Shown here: in pieces, positions 1 through 8,846 of the stretch
Numbering within the stretch: the first letter of the stretch is position 1
Layout of the letters: each line of letters begins with the position of its first letter
Assembly (NCBI GenBank): GCA_038106145.1
Contig: JAYODD010000004.1
Coordinates: forward strand, 62,001-126,000
Origin: JBFJKD01 sp038106145
GTDB lineage: Bacteria > Pseudomonadota > Gammaproteobacteria > Pseudomonadales > Porticoccaceae
Direction: 5' to 3'
Length of the DNA: 64,000 nucleotides
Notes under the pieces: model-generated
What the model was told of the DNA's origin: nothing
Database searches by the model: none
Seen by the model: the letters and a program-made list of their open reading frames with translations, nothing else
Position numbers and translations under genes: made by a program

Positions 1-1537
1 TGCGCGCCGTATTAAACGCCATGCTCTGATCTTCGAGCCGCACCCCTTCGATGCGCGGACGCAGTGCAGCCAGCTTGGCCACCCCTTCGCGCATAAAGTC
101 CCCGCGCCGGAAAACGCCGAAGTGGTTTTGCATAATCGTCTGTAACTCTTTGCGCAGCGCGGCCGTACCCTCGCCGTCGCGATTCCCGTTGATGCGGTTC
201 AGCCCACTCATGGCCTGGTCTATATCTGTAGCGGACGCGTCGCGCATTTCTACACCCTCGCGCAACGATTTTTCGATAAACAGCCCCGAAGAGCGGCCAA
301 ACACCACCAGATCCAGCAATGAATTGCCACCCAGACGATTCGCGCCATGCACGGACACGCAGGCCACTTCGCCACAGGCATAAAACCCTTCGATAACCTT
401 GTCCTCGCCATTGCTCCCGCGGGTTAGCGCCTGCCCATGAATATTGGTGGGAATGCCCCCCATCATGTAATGGCAGGTGGGCACCACGGGTACCGGATCG
501 TGTACCGGGTCCACGTGGGCGAACGTTTTGGACAATTCGCAAATGCCTGGCAGTCGACTTTGCAGCACTTCTTCGCCGAGATGATCAAGCTTCAGCAGCA
601 CATGATCGCCATCCGGGCCACAGCCGCGTCCGGCGAGAATTTCGAGCACCATGGACCGTGCCACCACATCGCGCCCGGCGAGATCCTTGGCATTAGGGGC
701 GTAGCGTTCCATAAACCGCTCGCCGTCCTTGTTGATTAAATAACCACCTTCGCCGCGGCAACCCTCCGTCACCAGCACCCCTGCGCCAGCGATGCCGGTG
801 GGGTGAAACTGCCACATTTCTATGTCCTGCACCGGATAGCCGGCGCGCAGCGCCATACCCACCCCGTCGCCGGTATTGATATGCGCGTTAGTGGTGGAAG
901 CATAAATACGTCCGGCGCCGCCGGTTGCCAGCACCGTCGCCCGGGATTTGACGTACACGGTTTCCCCGGTTTCGATATTGATGGCAATCACACCCACCAC
1001 CGCATCATTCTGGTTTTTGACCAGATCTACGGCAAACCATTCGTTGAGAAAAACCGTTTTATTTTTCAGATTACTTTGATACAGGGTGTGCAACAGCGCA
1101 TGGCCGGTGCGATCCGCGGCGGCGCAGGTGCGCGCGGCCTGACCGCCACGCCCAAAATCCTTGGACTGACCACCAAATGGCCGCTGGTAGATACGGCCTT
1201 CCTCGGTACGTGAAAACGGCAACCCCATGTGCTCCAGCTCAAACACCGCTTCGGGGCCGACAGAACACATATACTCGATTGCTTCCTGATCGCCGATGTA
1301 ATCGGAACCCTTGACCGTGTCGTACATGTGCCACTGCCACTGGTCCTGCGGATCGCTGCTGGCTATCGCGCAGGTAATTCCACCCTGCGCCGACACCGTG
1401 TGCGAGCGCGTGGGGAACACCTTGGAGATCACCGCGGTCTTGTAACCGGACTGCGCCAGCTGCAACGCAGCACGCATTCCCGCACCACCACCGCCGACAA
1501 TTACGCCATCGAACGTGATGGTTCGCATATTCGCCAT
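1..1537 (-). CDS. sdhA: succinate dehydrogenase flavoprotein subunit (3' end outside window)
   Basis: This is the catalytic flavoprotein of respiratory complex II. It oxidises succinate to fumarate at the inner face of the cytoplasmic membrane and passes electrons to the iron-sulfur subunit. About 512 codons are visible of a family length near 590, so roughly the last 75 residues and the expected sdhB lie left of the window. An N-terminal dinucleotide-binding motif GGGGAG is at residues 15-20. The FAD-linking histidine is in TRSHTVSAQGG (His46, matching E. coli His45). The HPTGI motif and the HGANRLGGNSLLDLVVFGR-type block are also present. The ATG lies 4 nt after the sdhD stop, so the genes are translationally close. 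Order sdhC-sdhD-sdhA is the usual one. Confidence 0.97.
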   Translation of the reverse strand, partial: MANMRTITFDGVIVGGGGAGMRAALQLAQSGYKTAVISKVFPTRSHTVSAQGGITCAIASSDPQDQWQWHMYDTVKGSDYIGDQEAIEYMCSVGPEAVFELEHMGLPFSRTEEGRIYQRPFGGQSKDFGRGGQAARTCAAADRTGHALLHTLYQSNLKNKTVFLNEWFAVDLVKNQNDAVVGVIAINIETGETVYVKSRATVLATGGAGRIYASTTNAHINTGDGVGMALRAGYPVQDIEMWQFHPTGIAGAGVLVTEGCRGEGGYLINKDGERFMERYAPNAKDLAGRDVVARSMVLEILAGRGCGPDGDHVLLKLDHLGEEVLQSRLPGICELSKTFAHVDPVHDPVPVVPTCHYMMGGIPTNIHGQALTRGSNGEDKVIEGFYACGEVACVSVHGANRLGGNSLLDLVVFGRSSGLFIEKSLREGVEMRDASATDIDQAMSGLNRINGNRDGEGTAALRKELQTIMQNHFGVFRRGDFMREGVAKLAALRPRIEGVRLEDQSMAFNTAR

Positions 1538-1541
1538 GACT

Positions 1542-1913
1542 TCAAATCCCCCAGAGAATATCTACGGCCCAACCCACGTAGGTAATGATGACGGCAATCA
1601 CGCCAAATTGGAGAGCGATACGCAGTGCCGTGGCCTTCGGGCCCAGCAGACGTACCGTGACATAATCAGTCAACACCGCCCACATGCCGATCCAGGCATG
1701 GGCGGCAAAGGATAGAATGGTCATGACACTGAGCAGGCGCACCCAGAAACAACGGTGCAACTCGACCCACTCGGCGTGGGTAAGCCCCGGGTGCGCAAGC
1801 AGATAACCGACAATAAAGACCAGATAAATCGTGATGACGACACCGCTGATGCGCTGCACCAGCCAATCGGCGAGACCGCTACGACCGAAACTGGTGACAT
1901 TGGTTACAGCCAT
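1542..1913 (-). CDS. sdhD: succinate dehydrogenase membrane anchor SdhD
   Basis: This hydrophobic subunit of complex II has three membrane segments and helps bind heme b and ubiquinone. The segment FAAHAWIGMWAVLTDYV matches the E. coli block holding the heme ligand His71 and the quinone-site Asp-Tyr pair. Two in-frame ATGs lie six bases apart at 1919 and 1913. A GGGAG ribosome site sits directly against the first but about 7 nt before the second, so 1913 is preferred. Either start overlaps the end of sdhC, which suggests translational coupling. The product of about 123 residues is close to the family length of 115-125. Confidence 0.93.
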   Translation of the reverse strand: MAVTNVTSFGRSGLADWLVQRISGVVITIYLVFIVGYLLAHPGLTHAEWVELHRCFWVRLLSVMTILSFAAHAWIGMWAVLTDYVTVRLLGPKATALRIALQFGVIAVIITYVGWAVDILWGI

Positions 1914-2281
1914 ATCCATACTCCCGCCAACAGGATCAACAACGCGGCAGCCACCAGCACCAGGCGTGCACCGAGCACTCCACCTTCAAGACTTTCGCCA
2001 ACGCCGAAATCCATAATCATATGGCGAATACCCGCGACCAGATGATAGGCCACCGCCGCCAGCATGCCCCACAGCAGCAATTGCAGCCAGGGGTTGGCCA
2101 ACCCCGCGCGAATGGACGCGAAACCCTCGGCGGAGGAAAGACTGACATCGAGCATCCACAGCAGCAGCCCGGTGACGATCAACAGGGCCACGCCGGAGAC
2201 GCGATGCAAAATAGATACGTAAGCGGTAATCGGTAGTTGAAAGGTGCCGATATCCAGATTAACAGGCCGTTTTTTGTTCAC
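1904..2281 (-). CDS. sdhC: succinate dehydrogenase cytochrome b556 subunit SdhC
   Basis: This is the larger membrane anchor of complex II. It contributes a heme b ligand and part of the quinone site. RPVNLDIGTFQLPITA and SILHRVSGV near the N-terminus match the SdhC signature. YHLVAGIRHMIMDFG contains the histidine equivalent to E. coli His84. I chose the GTG at 2281 because the conserved part begins there (VNKKRPVNLD) and an AGAGG lies about 10 nt upstream. An ATG at 2317 would add 12 residues without counterpart in the family. It is the first gene of the leftward sdh operon, with a promoter about 100 nt upstream. Confidence 0.93.
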   Translation of the reverse strand: MNKKRPVNLDIGTFQLPITAYVSILHRVSGVALLIVTGLLLWMLDVSLSSAEGFASIRAGLANPWLQLLLWGMLAAVAYHLVAGIRHMIMDFGVGESLEGGVLGARLVLVAAALLILLAGVWIWL

Positions 2282-2386
2282 AGTGGGCGATACCTCTAGA
2301 CCCTGTTTTAGCAGCAAATTAGGTTGTCCGATTGCTGAAAATATCCGGGCATGCCGGCATCGGAACCGCGGATTTGAACGGCGAGC

Positions 2387-2415
2387 ATTATAGGTGCATT
2401 AAATACCAAATACAA
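2387..2415 (-). promoter_or_regulatory. probable sigma-70 promoter of sdhCDA
   Basis: On the minus strand TTGTAT and a perfect TATAAT are separated by 17 nt. The -10 is consensus and the -35 shares only TTG. It lies about 105 nt before the sdhC GTG, leaving a leader of roughly 100 nt. The interval 2282-2695 between sdhC and gltA holds no convincing gene. It contains this promoter and the gltA promoter firing the other way. Confidence 0.6.
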
Positions 2416-2595
2416 TTCATCGACCCCCGCCGGGCCGCCCAAGTCGCGGGGAATTTGTCTCCTCTGGCTGGAGCTTGCGCGCCACCGTCAACGCACCATA
2501 TATGTGCATAACACCATATTCCCCCGAGGCAGCGCTGACCGCACGGAGGGCGGCAGCGAGCCCAAAACCGGGGGGATTTTTTAAGCGGCAAAAAA

Positions 2596-2623
2596 TTGAC
2601 AAACATGCCCACCGGGCTATAGT
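2596..2623 (+). promoter_or_regulatory. sigma-70 promoter of gltA
   Basis: TTGACA (consensus) and TATAGT are separated by 16 nt, about 100 nt upstream of the chosen gltA start. It is the best promoter match seen in the window and is oriented towards gltA, divergent from sdhC. The two promoters are about 180 nt apart, so one regulator could act on both TCA-cycle units. I see no operator that I can name. Confidence 0.7.
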
Positions 2624-2725
2624 CTGCGGCCTCTGTATTTGTAACTTCAGCGTGATCAAAACCCTTGTAGTGAACAGTAGACGCGGCCACCGATTATGGT
2701 GGACAGCGAGAGCCAGGAGAATGTA

Positions 2726-4012
2726 GTGACCGACAGAAAAGCGACACTCAATATACCAGGGCGCGACCTCCCGATTGAATTACCCATGTATTCCGGCACC
2801 CTGGGACAGGACGTGATCGAAGTGAGCGGACTGACCGCAGAAGGTTATTTCACCTACGACCCCGGTTTTGCCGCCACCGCCGCCTGCGATTCAAAAATCA
2901 CCTATATTGATGGCGACCAGGGTATTTTGCTGCACCGCGGCTATCCCATTGAACAACTCGCTGACCACTCGGATTATCTGGAAGTGGCGTACCTGTTGCT
3001 CAACGGCGAATTGCCCCGCACCGCGCAAAAAAGTGAATTTGAAAAGATCGTGCGCGAACACACCATGGTTAACCGCTCCATTGAACAGTTCATGTCGGGC
3101 TTTCGCTACGATGCCCACCCCATGGCAATTATGTGCGGCGTGGTGGGCGCCATGTCGTCGTTTTATCACGACTCCATGGATATCAATAACGCCACCCATC
3201 GCATGATCACCGCGCACCGCCTGATCGCCAAAATGCCCACCCTCGCCGCCATGTGCCACAAACACTTTGTTGGGCAACCCTACATGTACCCGGATAACAG
3301 CCTCGGTTACGCGGAAAACTTTTTGCACATGATGTTTGGCACGCCCTGCGACACCAAACCAGTGAGCCCCGTGCTGGCAAAAGCCATGGATAAAATTTTC
3401 CTGTTGCATGCCGACCACGAGCAAAACGCTTCCACCTCCACCGTGCGCATGGCCGGCTCTTCCGGCGCCAATCCGTTCTCCTGTATCGCGGCCGGCATTG
3501 CGGCACTGTGGGGACCCGCCCACGGCGGCGCCAATCAGGCAGTACTGGAAATGTTGCAGGAAATTGGCGACGTCAAGAACATCGACAAATTTATCGCCCG
3601 CGCCAAGGACAAGGACGACTCCTATCGGCTGATGGGTTTTGGACACCGGGTGTATAAAAATTTCGACCCGCGGGCGACCGTTATGAAACAAACCTGCGAC
3701 GAAGTACTGGCGGAACTGGGCATTAACGACCCACTGTTGGCGATCGCCAAGCGCCTCGAGGAAATCACCTTGCAGGACGATTACTTTGTGTCGAAAAAAC
3801 TGTATCCCAATGTGGATTTTTATTCCGGCATTATTATGAAAGCGATCGGCATACCCACGGAAATGTTCACCGTGATATTCGCCACTGGCCGCACCGTTGG
3901 CTGGATTGCGCACTGGAATGAAATGATCAGCAACCCTTATCGCATCGGCCGCCCCCGGCAACTGTACAGCGGTTACCAGGCGCGGGACTTCGTTCCGATC
4001 GATCAACGCTAA
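2726..4012 (+). CDS. gltA: citrate synthase (type I, hexameric GltA)
   Basis: It condenses oxaloacetate with acetyl-CoA to give citrate, the entry step of the TCA cycle, in the cytoplasm. Catalytic elements are all visible: WGPAHGGAN (active His), GFGHRVYKNFDPR (second His) and NVDFYSG (Asp). The GTG at 2726 is preferred over the ATG at 2696: AGGAG lies 6 nt before it and the product is then 428 residues, against 427 in E. coli. The N-terminal beta-rich extension typical of Gram-negative, NADH-sensitive enzymes is present. It is a single-gene unit ended by a hairpin terminator. Confidence 0.97.
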   Translation: MTDRKATLNIPGRDLPIELPMYSGTLGQDVIEVSGLTAEGYFTYDPGFAATAACDSKITYIDGDQGILLHRGYPIEQLADHSDYLEVAYLLLNGELPRTAQKSEFEKIVREHTMVNRSIEQFMSGFRYDAHPMAIMCGVVGAMSSFYHDSMDINNATHRMITAHRLIAKMPTLAAMCHKHFVGQPYMYPDNSLGYAENFLHMMFGTPCDTKPVSPVLAKAMDKIFLLHADHEQNASTSTVRMAGSSGANPFSCIAAGIAALWGPAHGGANQAVLEMLQEIGDVKNIDKFIARAKDKDDSYRLMGFGHRVYKNFDPRATVMKQTCDEVLAELGINDPLLAIAKRLEEITLQDDYFVSKKLYPNVDFYSGIIMKAIGIPTEMFTVIFATGRTVGWIAHWNEMISNPYRIGRPRQLYSGYQARDFVPIDQR

Positions 4013-4032
4013 CGTCCCGCTCCAAATCCAAA

Positions 4033-4061
4033 CCGGCCGCCCCTGCAGCGGCCTTTTTTTT
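4033..4061 (+). terminator. rho-independent terminator of gltA
   Basis: A GGCCGC/GCGGCC stem (4035-4040 with 4048-4053) with a 7-nt loop is followed by eight T residues. It begins about 20 nt after the gltA stop, in the right orientation to end that transcript. Confidence 0.88.
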
Positions 4062-4106
4062 GCGCGCACCAGACCCGGCGAATCGGACCCTATATGCAAG
4101 TGGATT

Positions 4107-4126
4107 TTACCGGTCAAAACCGGTAA
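4107..4126. repeat. perfect 8-bp inverted repeat before the PP2C gene
   Basis: TTACCGGT and ACCGGTAA are separated by CAAA, giving a 20-nt dyad ending 37 nt before the phosphatase start. There is no T tract, so it is unlikely to be a terminator. It could be an operator for the phosphatase-kinase operon or a small leader hairpin. No regulator can be assigned from sequence alone. Confidence 0.5.
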
Positions 4127-4163
4127 CTTATCCAACGACACGCAGGGAGTGCAGCACTAACCA

Positions 4164-5081
4164 ATGATAATATTTGCGGCGGACACCCATCGCGGGCGCG
4201 TTCGGGAATATAACGAAGACTGCTATTTCGCCGACCCGGACAGCGGACTGTGGTTGGTGGCAGACGGTGTGGGCGGGCATACCGACGGCGAATTGGCCAG
4301 CGCTATCACCAGCGAAGTTACCGCGGACACCTTTCGACGTACCGGCGATCTGGTGGGGGCGATACGGGCCGCCCATACGGCAGTGGTTGCCGCCATCGCG
4401 GAGCGCAACGGCGCCTCCAATATGGGTTCCACCATCGTGGCCGTTGCGTTAAAAGGCATGGATTATCATGTTGCCTGGGTCGGGGACAGCAGGGCCTATC
4501 TATTCAATGGCGATCTGAGGTTATTGACCCGCGACCATTCCTACGTCGAAGCCTTAATCGACAAAGGGGCGATTACTGCACAGGAAGCGTTGCACCACCC
4601 CAAACGCAATGTCATCACCCAGTGTATCGGCATCACTGCTCAAGCAGGCCTCAAAGTGGATAGCGTGTCGGGCACGCTGAACCCCGGGGAGCGTATATTG
4701 TTGTGCAGTGACGGACTGAATGACGAACTGAGTCCGGCACAACTCGCCGCCCTACTGGCGCGCTCCGATGTGCCCGACCAGCAGGTGGCCGAGCTAATGC
4801 AGGCCGCGCTCGATGCCGGTGGGCGGGACAATATCACGGCATTAATCGTCGTCGCCCCGCAAGATACGGCGCAGAGCAAGGAGCACGCCAGCGGCCCCCC
4901 AGAGCGTACCGCCGTATCTTCAGCCCCGCTGTCGAAAGTAGATATGACCATTGTGCAAACCACGCCGGAGTTCGACACTCGGCAAACGGGTTTACTCGCG
5001 ACGCACCGGGGCAAAATCGCGCTGGCTACGGGCATCATGGTGGCCGCGATGGTGGTGGCGGCCCTGCTATGGGCGGGGTAA
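4164..5081 (+). CDS. PP2C-type Ser/Thr protein phosphatase with C-terminal membrane anchor
   Basis: This is a metal-dependent phosphatase of the PP2C/Stp family that removes phosphate from Ser and Thr residues, most likely those added by the kinase encoded next door. Metal-binding motifs are intact: NEDCYF near residue 17, DGVGGH near 34, VGDSRAYL, LLCSDGLND and GGRDNITALIV. After the domain of about 235 residues comes a polar linker rich in Ser, Thr and Pro. A single hydrophobic helix (IALATGIMVAAMVVAALLW) ends the protein, so the enzyme should be tethered to the inner membrane facing the cytoplasm. A tail anchor is less common than a soluble PP2C. The kinase gene starts 75 nt downstream. 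Confidence 0.9.
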   Translation: MIIFAADTHRGRVREYNEDCYFADPDSGLWLVADGVGGHTDGELASAITSEVTADTFRRTGDLVGAIRAAHTAVVAAIAERNGASNMGSTIVAVALKGMDYHVAWVGDSRAYLFNGDLRLLTRDHSYVEALIDKGAITAQEALHHPKRNVITQCIGITAQAGLKVDSVSGTLNPGERILLCSDGLNDELSPAQLAALLARSDVPDQQVAELMQAALDAGGRDNITALIVVAPQDTAQSKEHASGPPERTAVSSAPLSKVDMTIVQTTPEFDTRQTGLLATHRGKIALATGIMVAAMVVAALLWAG

Positions 5082-5156
5082 AAGCAGCCGTAGTTAAGCG
5101 CCACCCGCCGTCATCACGGTCTTTTTGGTTATAACGCTAAACAGGGACATTTAACC

Positions 5157-6871
5157 ATGGAAAAAATTGGAACCCGAGTTGGTCGCTACGAAATCGTTGA
5201 TTTTATTGGATCGGGTGCGATGGCCGACGTGTATCGCACCCACGATCCGGAAATTAACCGATCTGCGGCATTGAAAGTTCTGAAAAAAGATCATCTGGTG
5301 GATCAGGAGTATCTCAATCGGTTCCTGAAGGAAGCCAAGGCGGCTGGTGCCCTCACCCACCCGAATATCGTCACCGTTTACGACGTGGGCAAAATTGACG
5401 ATAGCCCCTACATCATGATGGAGCTCCTGGAAGGATGCACCCTCACCGAGTTTTTGCAGAACAACAATAAACTATCGATTAAAATGCTGATTAGCATTTN
5501 NNNNNNNNNGCCCACCACCAGGGAGTGGTGCATCGCGACATCAAGCCCGACAACATAATTTTCCACGAACAACAGGGCACGGTAAAAATAGCAGACTTTG
5601 GGATAGCCCGCCTCGGGGATGCGGAAGCCAGGGAAAAAACTCAGGCCGGCATGATTCTCGGCACGCCCCGATACATGTCCCCCGAACAAGCCAAAGGCGA
5701 GGCTATCGACGGCCGTTCCGATCTGTTTTCCCTCGGCGTTATTCTGTATGAGCTTCTGACCGGACACAAAGCATTCGACGCAGAATCCATCCCAACCTTG
5801 ATCATGCAGATCATTCAGAAAAATCCGCCCCCCATTCGCCAGTACTATCCGGATGCGCCCGCGGGACTGCAAAGTATCATCACCAGACTGTTACAGAAAA
5901 AACCGGAAAAGCGTTTTCAAAGTGGCGCCGAGCTGTACGATGCGCTGGAAAAAGAGCTGCGAGTCCTGCAAGACGATGACGACGCAAAAGATTACCTGCC
6001 TATGCAGGTAAAGTGGACAGCGCTGATGGGCGGCGTGGTCGCGCTGATTATGATCGTCAGTGTGCTGGTCGTGTTTCGCGTGCAATCCCAGGTACTGGCC
6101 GACCAGGTGATCGACGGTGGCGTTGCCCTGGCAAAATTTATCGCCGCCGAGAGTGCGGTACCAGTACTCGGGGAGGACTGGATTGGTCTCGAATCCCTGA
6201 TCGAGGAAGCGGAAAAACGGCAGACGTTTGCCTACATGACGGTGATCGACCACGACTCCATCGTGCGTATTGCAACCGACAAAACCCTGTTGGAACAGCC
6301 CTGGAACCCGCCACCTAACCGGGAAATCGTCGCCACCCAGGACGATATCGTAATCGCCACGGTGTTAACTGCCACGGGTGAAAACGTATTTACTTTTACC
6401 ACGCCGATTTTGTTTAACGACGTTATTATTGGCAAAATTAATGTTGGCATCAGTCAAAACCGCCTCGAGGAAGTAAAGTCCGTTACCAAACGCATCATGA
6501 CCTCGCTCGCCCTTACCGTAATTTTGGCGGTTCTGGTGATTTTGTATTTTTTCAATAAACTAGTCGCAAAAAACTTGCAGGTCATTCAGCGCACCATTCA
6601 GGACTTCGCATCCGGCAACCACAATATACGTATCTCCCGACCCTGGAAGAATGAATTTGGCGCGGTGGCGTCCGCGTTCAACGCGATGGCAGACGCCATC
6701 CACCATAGCGATGATGACCAGATTGTGCAGGAACGGGAAGATTCTGCCGCGGCGTCAGGCGCGATTGGGCAACCAGAAGCGCCGTCGCCCAGCACCTCCG
6801 TGCCCGAGGACACCACCACGTCGAGCGGTGATTACACCATTATAGATACCCGCATTAATGATCCGGATTGA
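5157..6871 (+). CDS. transmembrane Ser/Thr protein kinase with extracytoplasmic sensor and C-terminal HAMP domain
   Basis: This is a Hanks-type kinase. The N-terminal lobe has GSGAMADVY (residues 18-26) and the ATP-anchoring Lys40. After a 10-N gap at 5500-5509 the catalytic loop HRDIKPDN, DFG and the GTPRYMSPE activation segment follow. Frame differs across the gap, and about ten residues of helix E appear to be missing, so the gap length is arbitrary and the gene is intact in all likelihood. After the kinase come TM1 (around WTALMGGVVALIMIVSVLVV), an extracytoplasmic domain of about 140 residues resembling a single Cache/CHASE-type sensor, TM2, and a HAMP domain of about 50 residues. A HAMP placed after the sensor, away from the N-terminal output domain, is unusual. 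It overlaps the next gene by 14 nt. Confidence 0.9.
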
Positions 6872-7910
6872 GCGTTTACTGCTGATTTTACTCTTCCTCG
6901 GAGGCGTGCTTACCCCGTCGGCTCTGGGTTTTTCCTTTACCGAGCGCCTGACGACAAACAGCGAAATCGCCCGCGACCCGTCCTTTGCCATTGTACGCCT
7001 GGGGAGCGGCGAAACCGTCGAAGACATCGCTCAGCGTTATCTGGGCGCTCGCAACCAGGCCTGGCAAATATACGAACTCAATGGCTATCCGTCCCCCCAC
7101 GACAACCCGCCGACGGGGAATCATGCCACCGTGAAGATGGGCAGCCTGTTGGCAGTGCCCCTCAAACCGGTAAATGCGGCGGGAGTTTTTGCCGATGGTT
7201 ATCGCGGAATTCCGATCCTGTGCTACCACCAGTTCTCCCCGGGCGCCAAGGCCCGCAATCAGCTGGCGGTGGCGGCACGGGTATTTGAGGAACAACTTGC
7301 CTATTTGACGGGCAATGGTTATCAGGTCATACCCCTCGCGGAACTCGATGCCATCCTCTCACGTAAACTACCGGTGCCCGAAAAAACCGTGGTGCTGACC
7401 ATCGACGACGGCTATCGCTCGATCTATACCATCGCCTACCCCTTACTCAAGAAATACAACATTCCGGCAACGGTTTTTCTATATACCGATTTTGTCGGCG
7501 GCAGCGCCGCGCTGAGCTGGCAGCAATTACGGGAAATGCAGGACAGTGGTCTGATCGATGTGCAATCCCACACCAGAACTCACGCCAGTCTCGCGCTCAC
7601 CAGCAACGACACGAATCAAAGCCAATACCGGACCAGAGTGCGGGACGAAATTCGCCAGGCTGAAAAAATGCTGGAACAACACCTGGGGAAGAAACCCCGC
7701 TACCTGTCCTATCCCTACGGCGATAGCAGTGACTACACCATCGGTGTCCTCAGGCAATCGGGATACGCTCTGGCTATGACCGTCGAACGGGGTGCGAATC
7801 CGGGTTTTGCGGACCCCTACCTGCTGCGCCGCACCATGGTGTACAACAATCACACCCTCGACGATTTCAAAAAAATTGTGCACGGCTACGTGGCTAAAGA
7901 TCTGCCATGA
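6858..7910 (+). CDS. exported polysaccharide deacetylase with LysM-like domain
   Basis: The protein starts with a signal peptide (hydrophobic residues 5-24, ending near ALG-FS). Residues about 45-105 resemble a LysM carbohydrate-binding fold (VRLGSGETVEDIAQRYLG, IYELNGYPS). A NodB-type deacetylase domain follows, with LTIDDGY (metal Asp and catalytic Asp) and SHTRTH (the two metal histidines). The likely reaction is removal of acetyl groups from an envelope or extracellular glycan such as peptidoglycan or a poly-N-acetylglucosamine; the substrate cannot be fixed from sequence. It is translationally coupled to the kinase gene (14-nt overlap) and overlaps the next gene by 4 nt, so the three belong to one operon. 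Confidence 0.87.
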   Translation: MIRIERLLLILLFLGGVLTPSALGFSFTERLTTNSEIARDPSFAIVRLGSGETVEDIAQRYLGARNQAWQIYELNGYPSPHDNPPTGNHATVKMGSLLAVPLKPVNAAGVFADGYRGIPILCYHQFSPGAKARNQLAVAARVFEEQLAYLTGNGYQVIPLAELDAILSRKLPVPEKTVVLTIDDGYRSIYTIAYPLLKKYNIPATVFLYTDFVGGSAALSWQQLREMQDSGLIDVQSHTRTHASLALTSNDTNQSQYRTRVRDEIRQAEKMLEQHLGKKPRYLSYPYGDSSDYTIGVLRQSGYALAMTVERGANPGFADPYLLRRTMVYNNHTLDDFKKIVHGYVAKDLP

Positions 7911-8824
7911 ACCACCGCCTCAGGGTTTGTGCGCCTATCATTATCGTAATGCTGCTGCTACCAGCCTGCGTCAGCCCGCCGCCTGGAGAAACCACCGAAC
8001 ACTATATTGGCGCGCGAAAAAATTCAGCCCGGCAACTGGCACAACAGGAGCAGTATGCGGCCGCACTCGACCAGTGGCGTATCGTACAGATCCTCGCGCC
8101 CCACGATAATGAAGCGATTCAGACCATCACCGCTCTGAGCAGTCAAATCGCCCAGCAAAGTCAACGACATTATGCCCGTGGTCTATCCCAGTTCGAGCGT
8201 GGAGATCTACGCGGCGCGGAATTAAATTTTTTGAAAGTACTTGCGCTCCAGCCCAATCACCAGGACGCTTTTGCTTACCTGCAAAAAATAAATTCCGCCC
8301 GCATGCGCGCTGCACAACGCAACAAAACCGCCAGTGAAGCAAAACGCTATGCGCCGCCTGTTGACGTGCATGGGTCACACCAAACATTAAGCTTTGCCGT
8401 GGCCGAAGAACTGGTACGAGAAAAAAAGTACCGGGCCTTGAGCACCCTGGTGGGCAGCACGGATATCGACAGCATTGAACGCAACCTACTCCCACTGCTA
8501 TACGAAGCGGATATTAATTTGGCCGCGCAATACAGAGCCGACCGGAATCGCGCCAACGCCAGCAGGCATCTCGAGCGAGCACTGCGAAATACCGCCGCAC
8601 AAAAACCTGATCCACGTCTGTCAAACCTGAAAAAACACCTGGCAAATGACAATTATCTGTATGCCCGAGAACTGCTGAATAAGGATATTGATCGCGCCGT
8701 CGCGGCGTTGGAACGCGCCGTGCGTTTTGATCCTGAGCATAGCAAGGCGCGAATACTACTTGCCCAGGCCAGTCGGATGCAGAGCAATCTGAAAAAAATA
8801 GAAAAGCGCGGATCGTTGCGGTAG
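7907..8824 (+). CDS. TPR-repeat lipoprotein
   Basis: A short signal peptide ends in the lipobox LPAC, so the protein is probably lipid-anchored in the periplasm. The rest is helical with TPR-like repeats (for example ARGLSQFERGDLRGAELNF and a C-terminal VAALERAVRFDPEHSKA unit). TPRs are protein-binding scaffolds, so this may be the periplasmic partner of the deacetylase or of the kinase sensor. The ATG overlaps the deacetylase stop (ATGA). I do not recognise a named family member; function beyond scaffold is unknown. Confidence 0.8.
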   Translation: MNHRLRVCAPIIIVMLLLPACVSPPPGETTEHYIGARKNSARQLAQQEQYAAALDQWRIVQILAPHDNEAIQTITALSSQIAQQSQRHYARGLSQFERGDLRGAELNFLKVLALQPNHQDAFAYLQKINSARMRAAQRNKTASEAKRYAPPVDVHGSHQTLSFAVAEELVREKKYRALSTLVGSTDIDSIERNLLPLLYEADINLAAQYRADRNRANASRHLERALRNTAAQKPDPRLSNLKKHLANDNYLYARELLNKDIDRAVAALERAVRFDPEHSKARILLAQASRMQSNLKKIEKRGSLR

Positions 8825-8846
8825 GAAATGCAGGTTAAACGGAAAA

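Noticed and set aside
2388..2690. Open frame of 100 codons between sdhC and gltA
   Set aside because: It overlaps both promoters, has low-complexity basic translation and no ribosome site or family likeness.
2891..4141. Long open frame of 416 codons opposite gltA
   Set aside because: It is the antisense shadow of a clear citrate synthase gene. Its His- and Gly-rich composition comes from the codon use of the real gene, and it matches no family.
5500..5525. Apparent frameshift splitting the Ser/Thr kinase into two genes
   Set aside because: The frame changes at a run of 10 Ns. The halves fit together as one kinase domain, and the second half would start in the middle of the catalytic loop.
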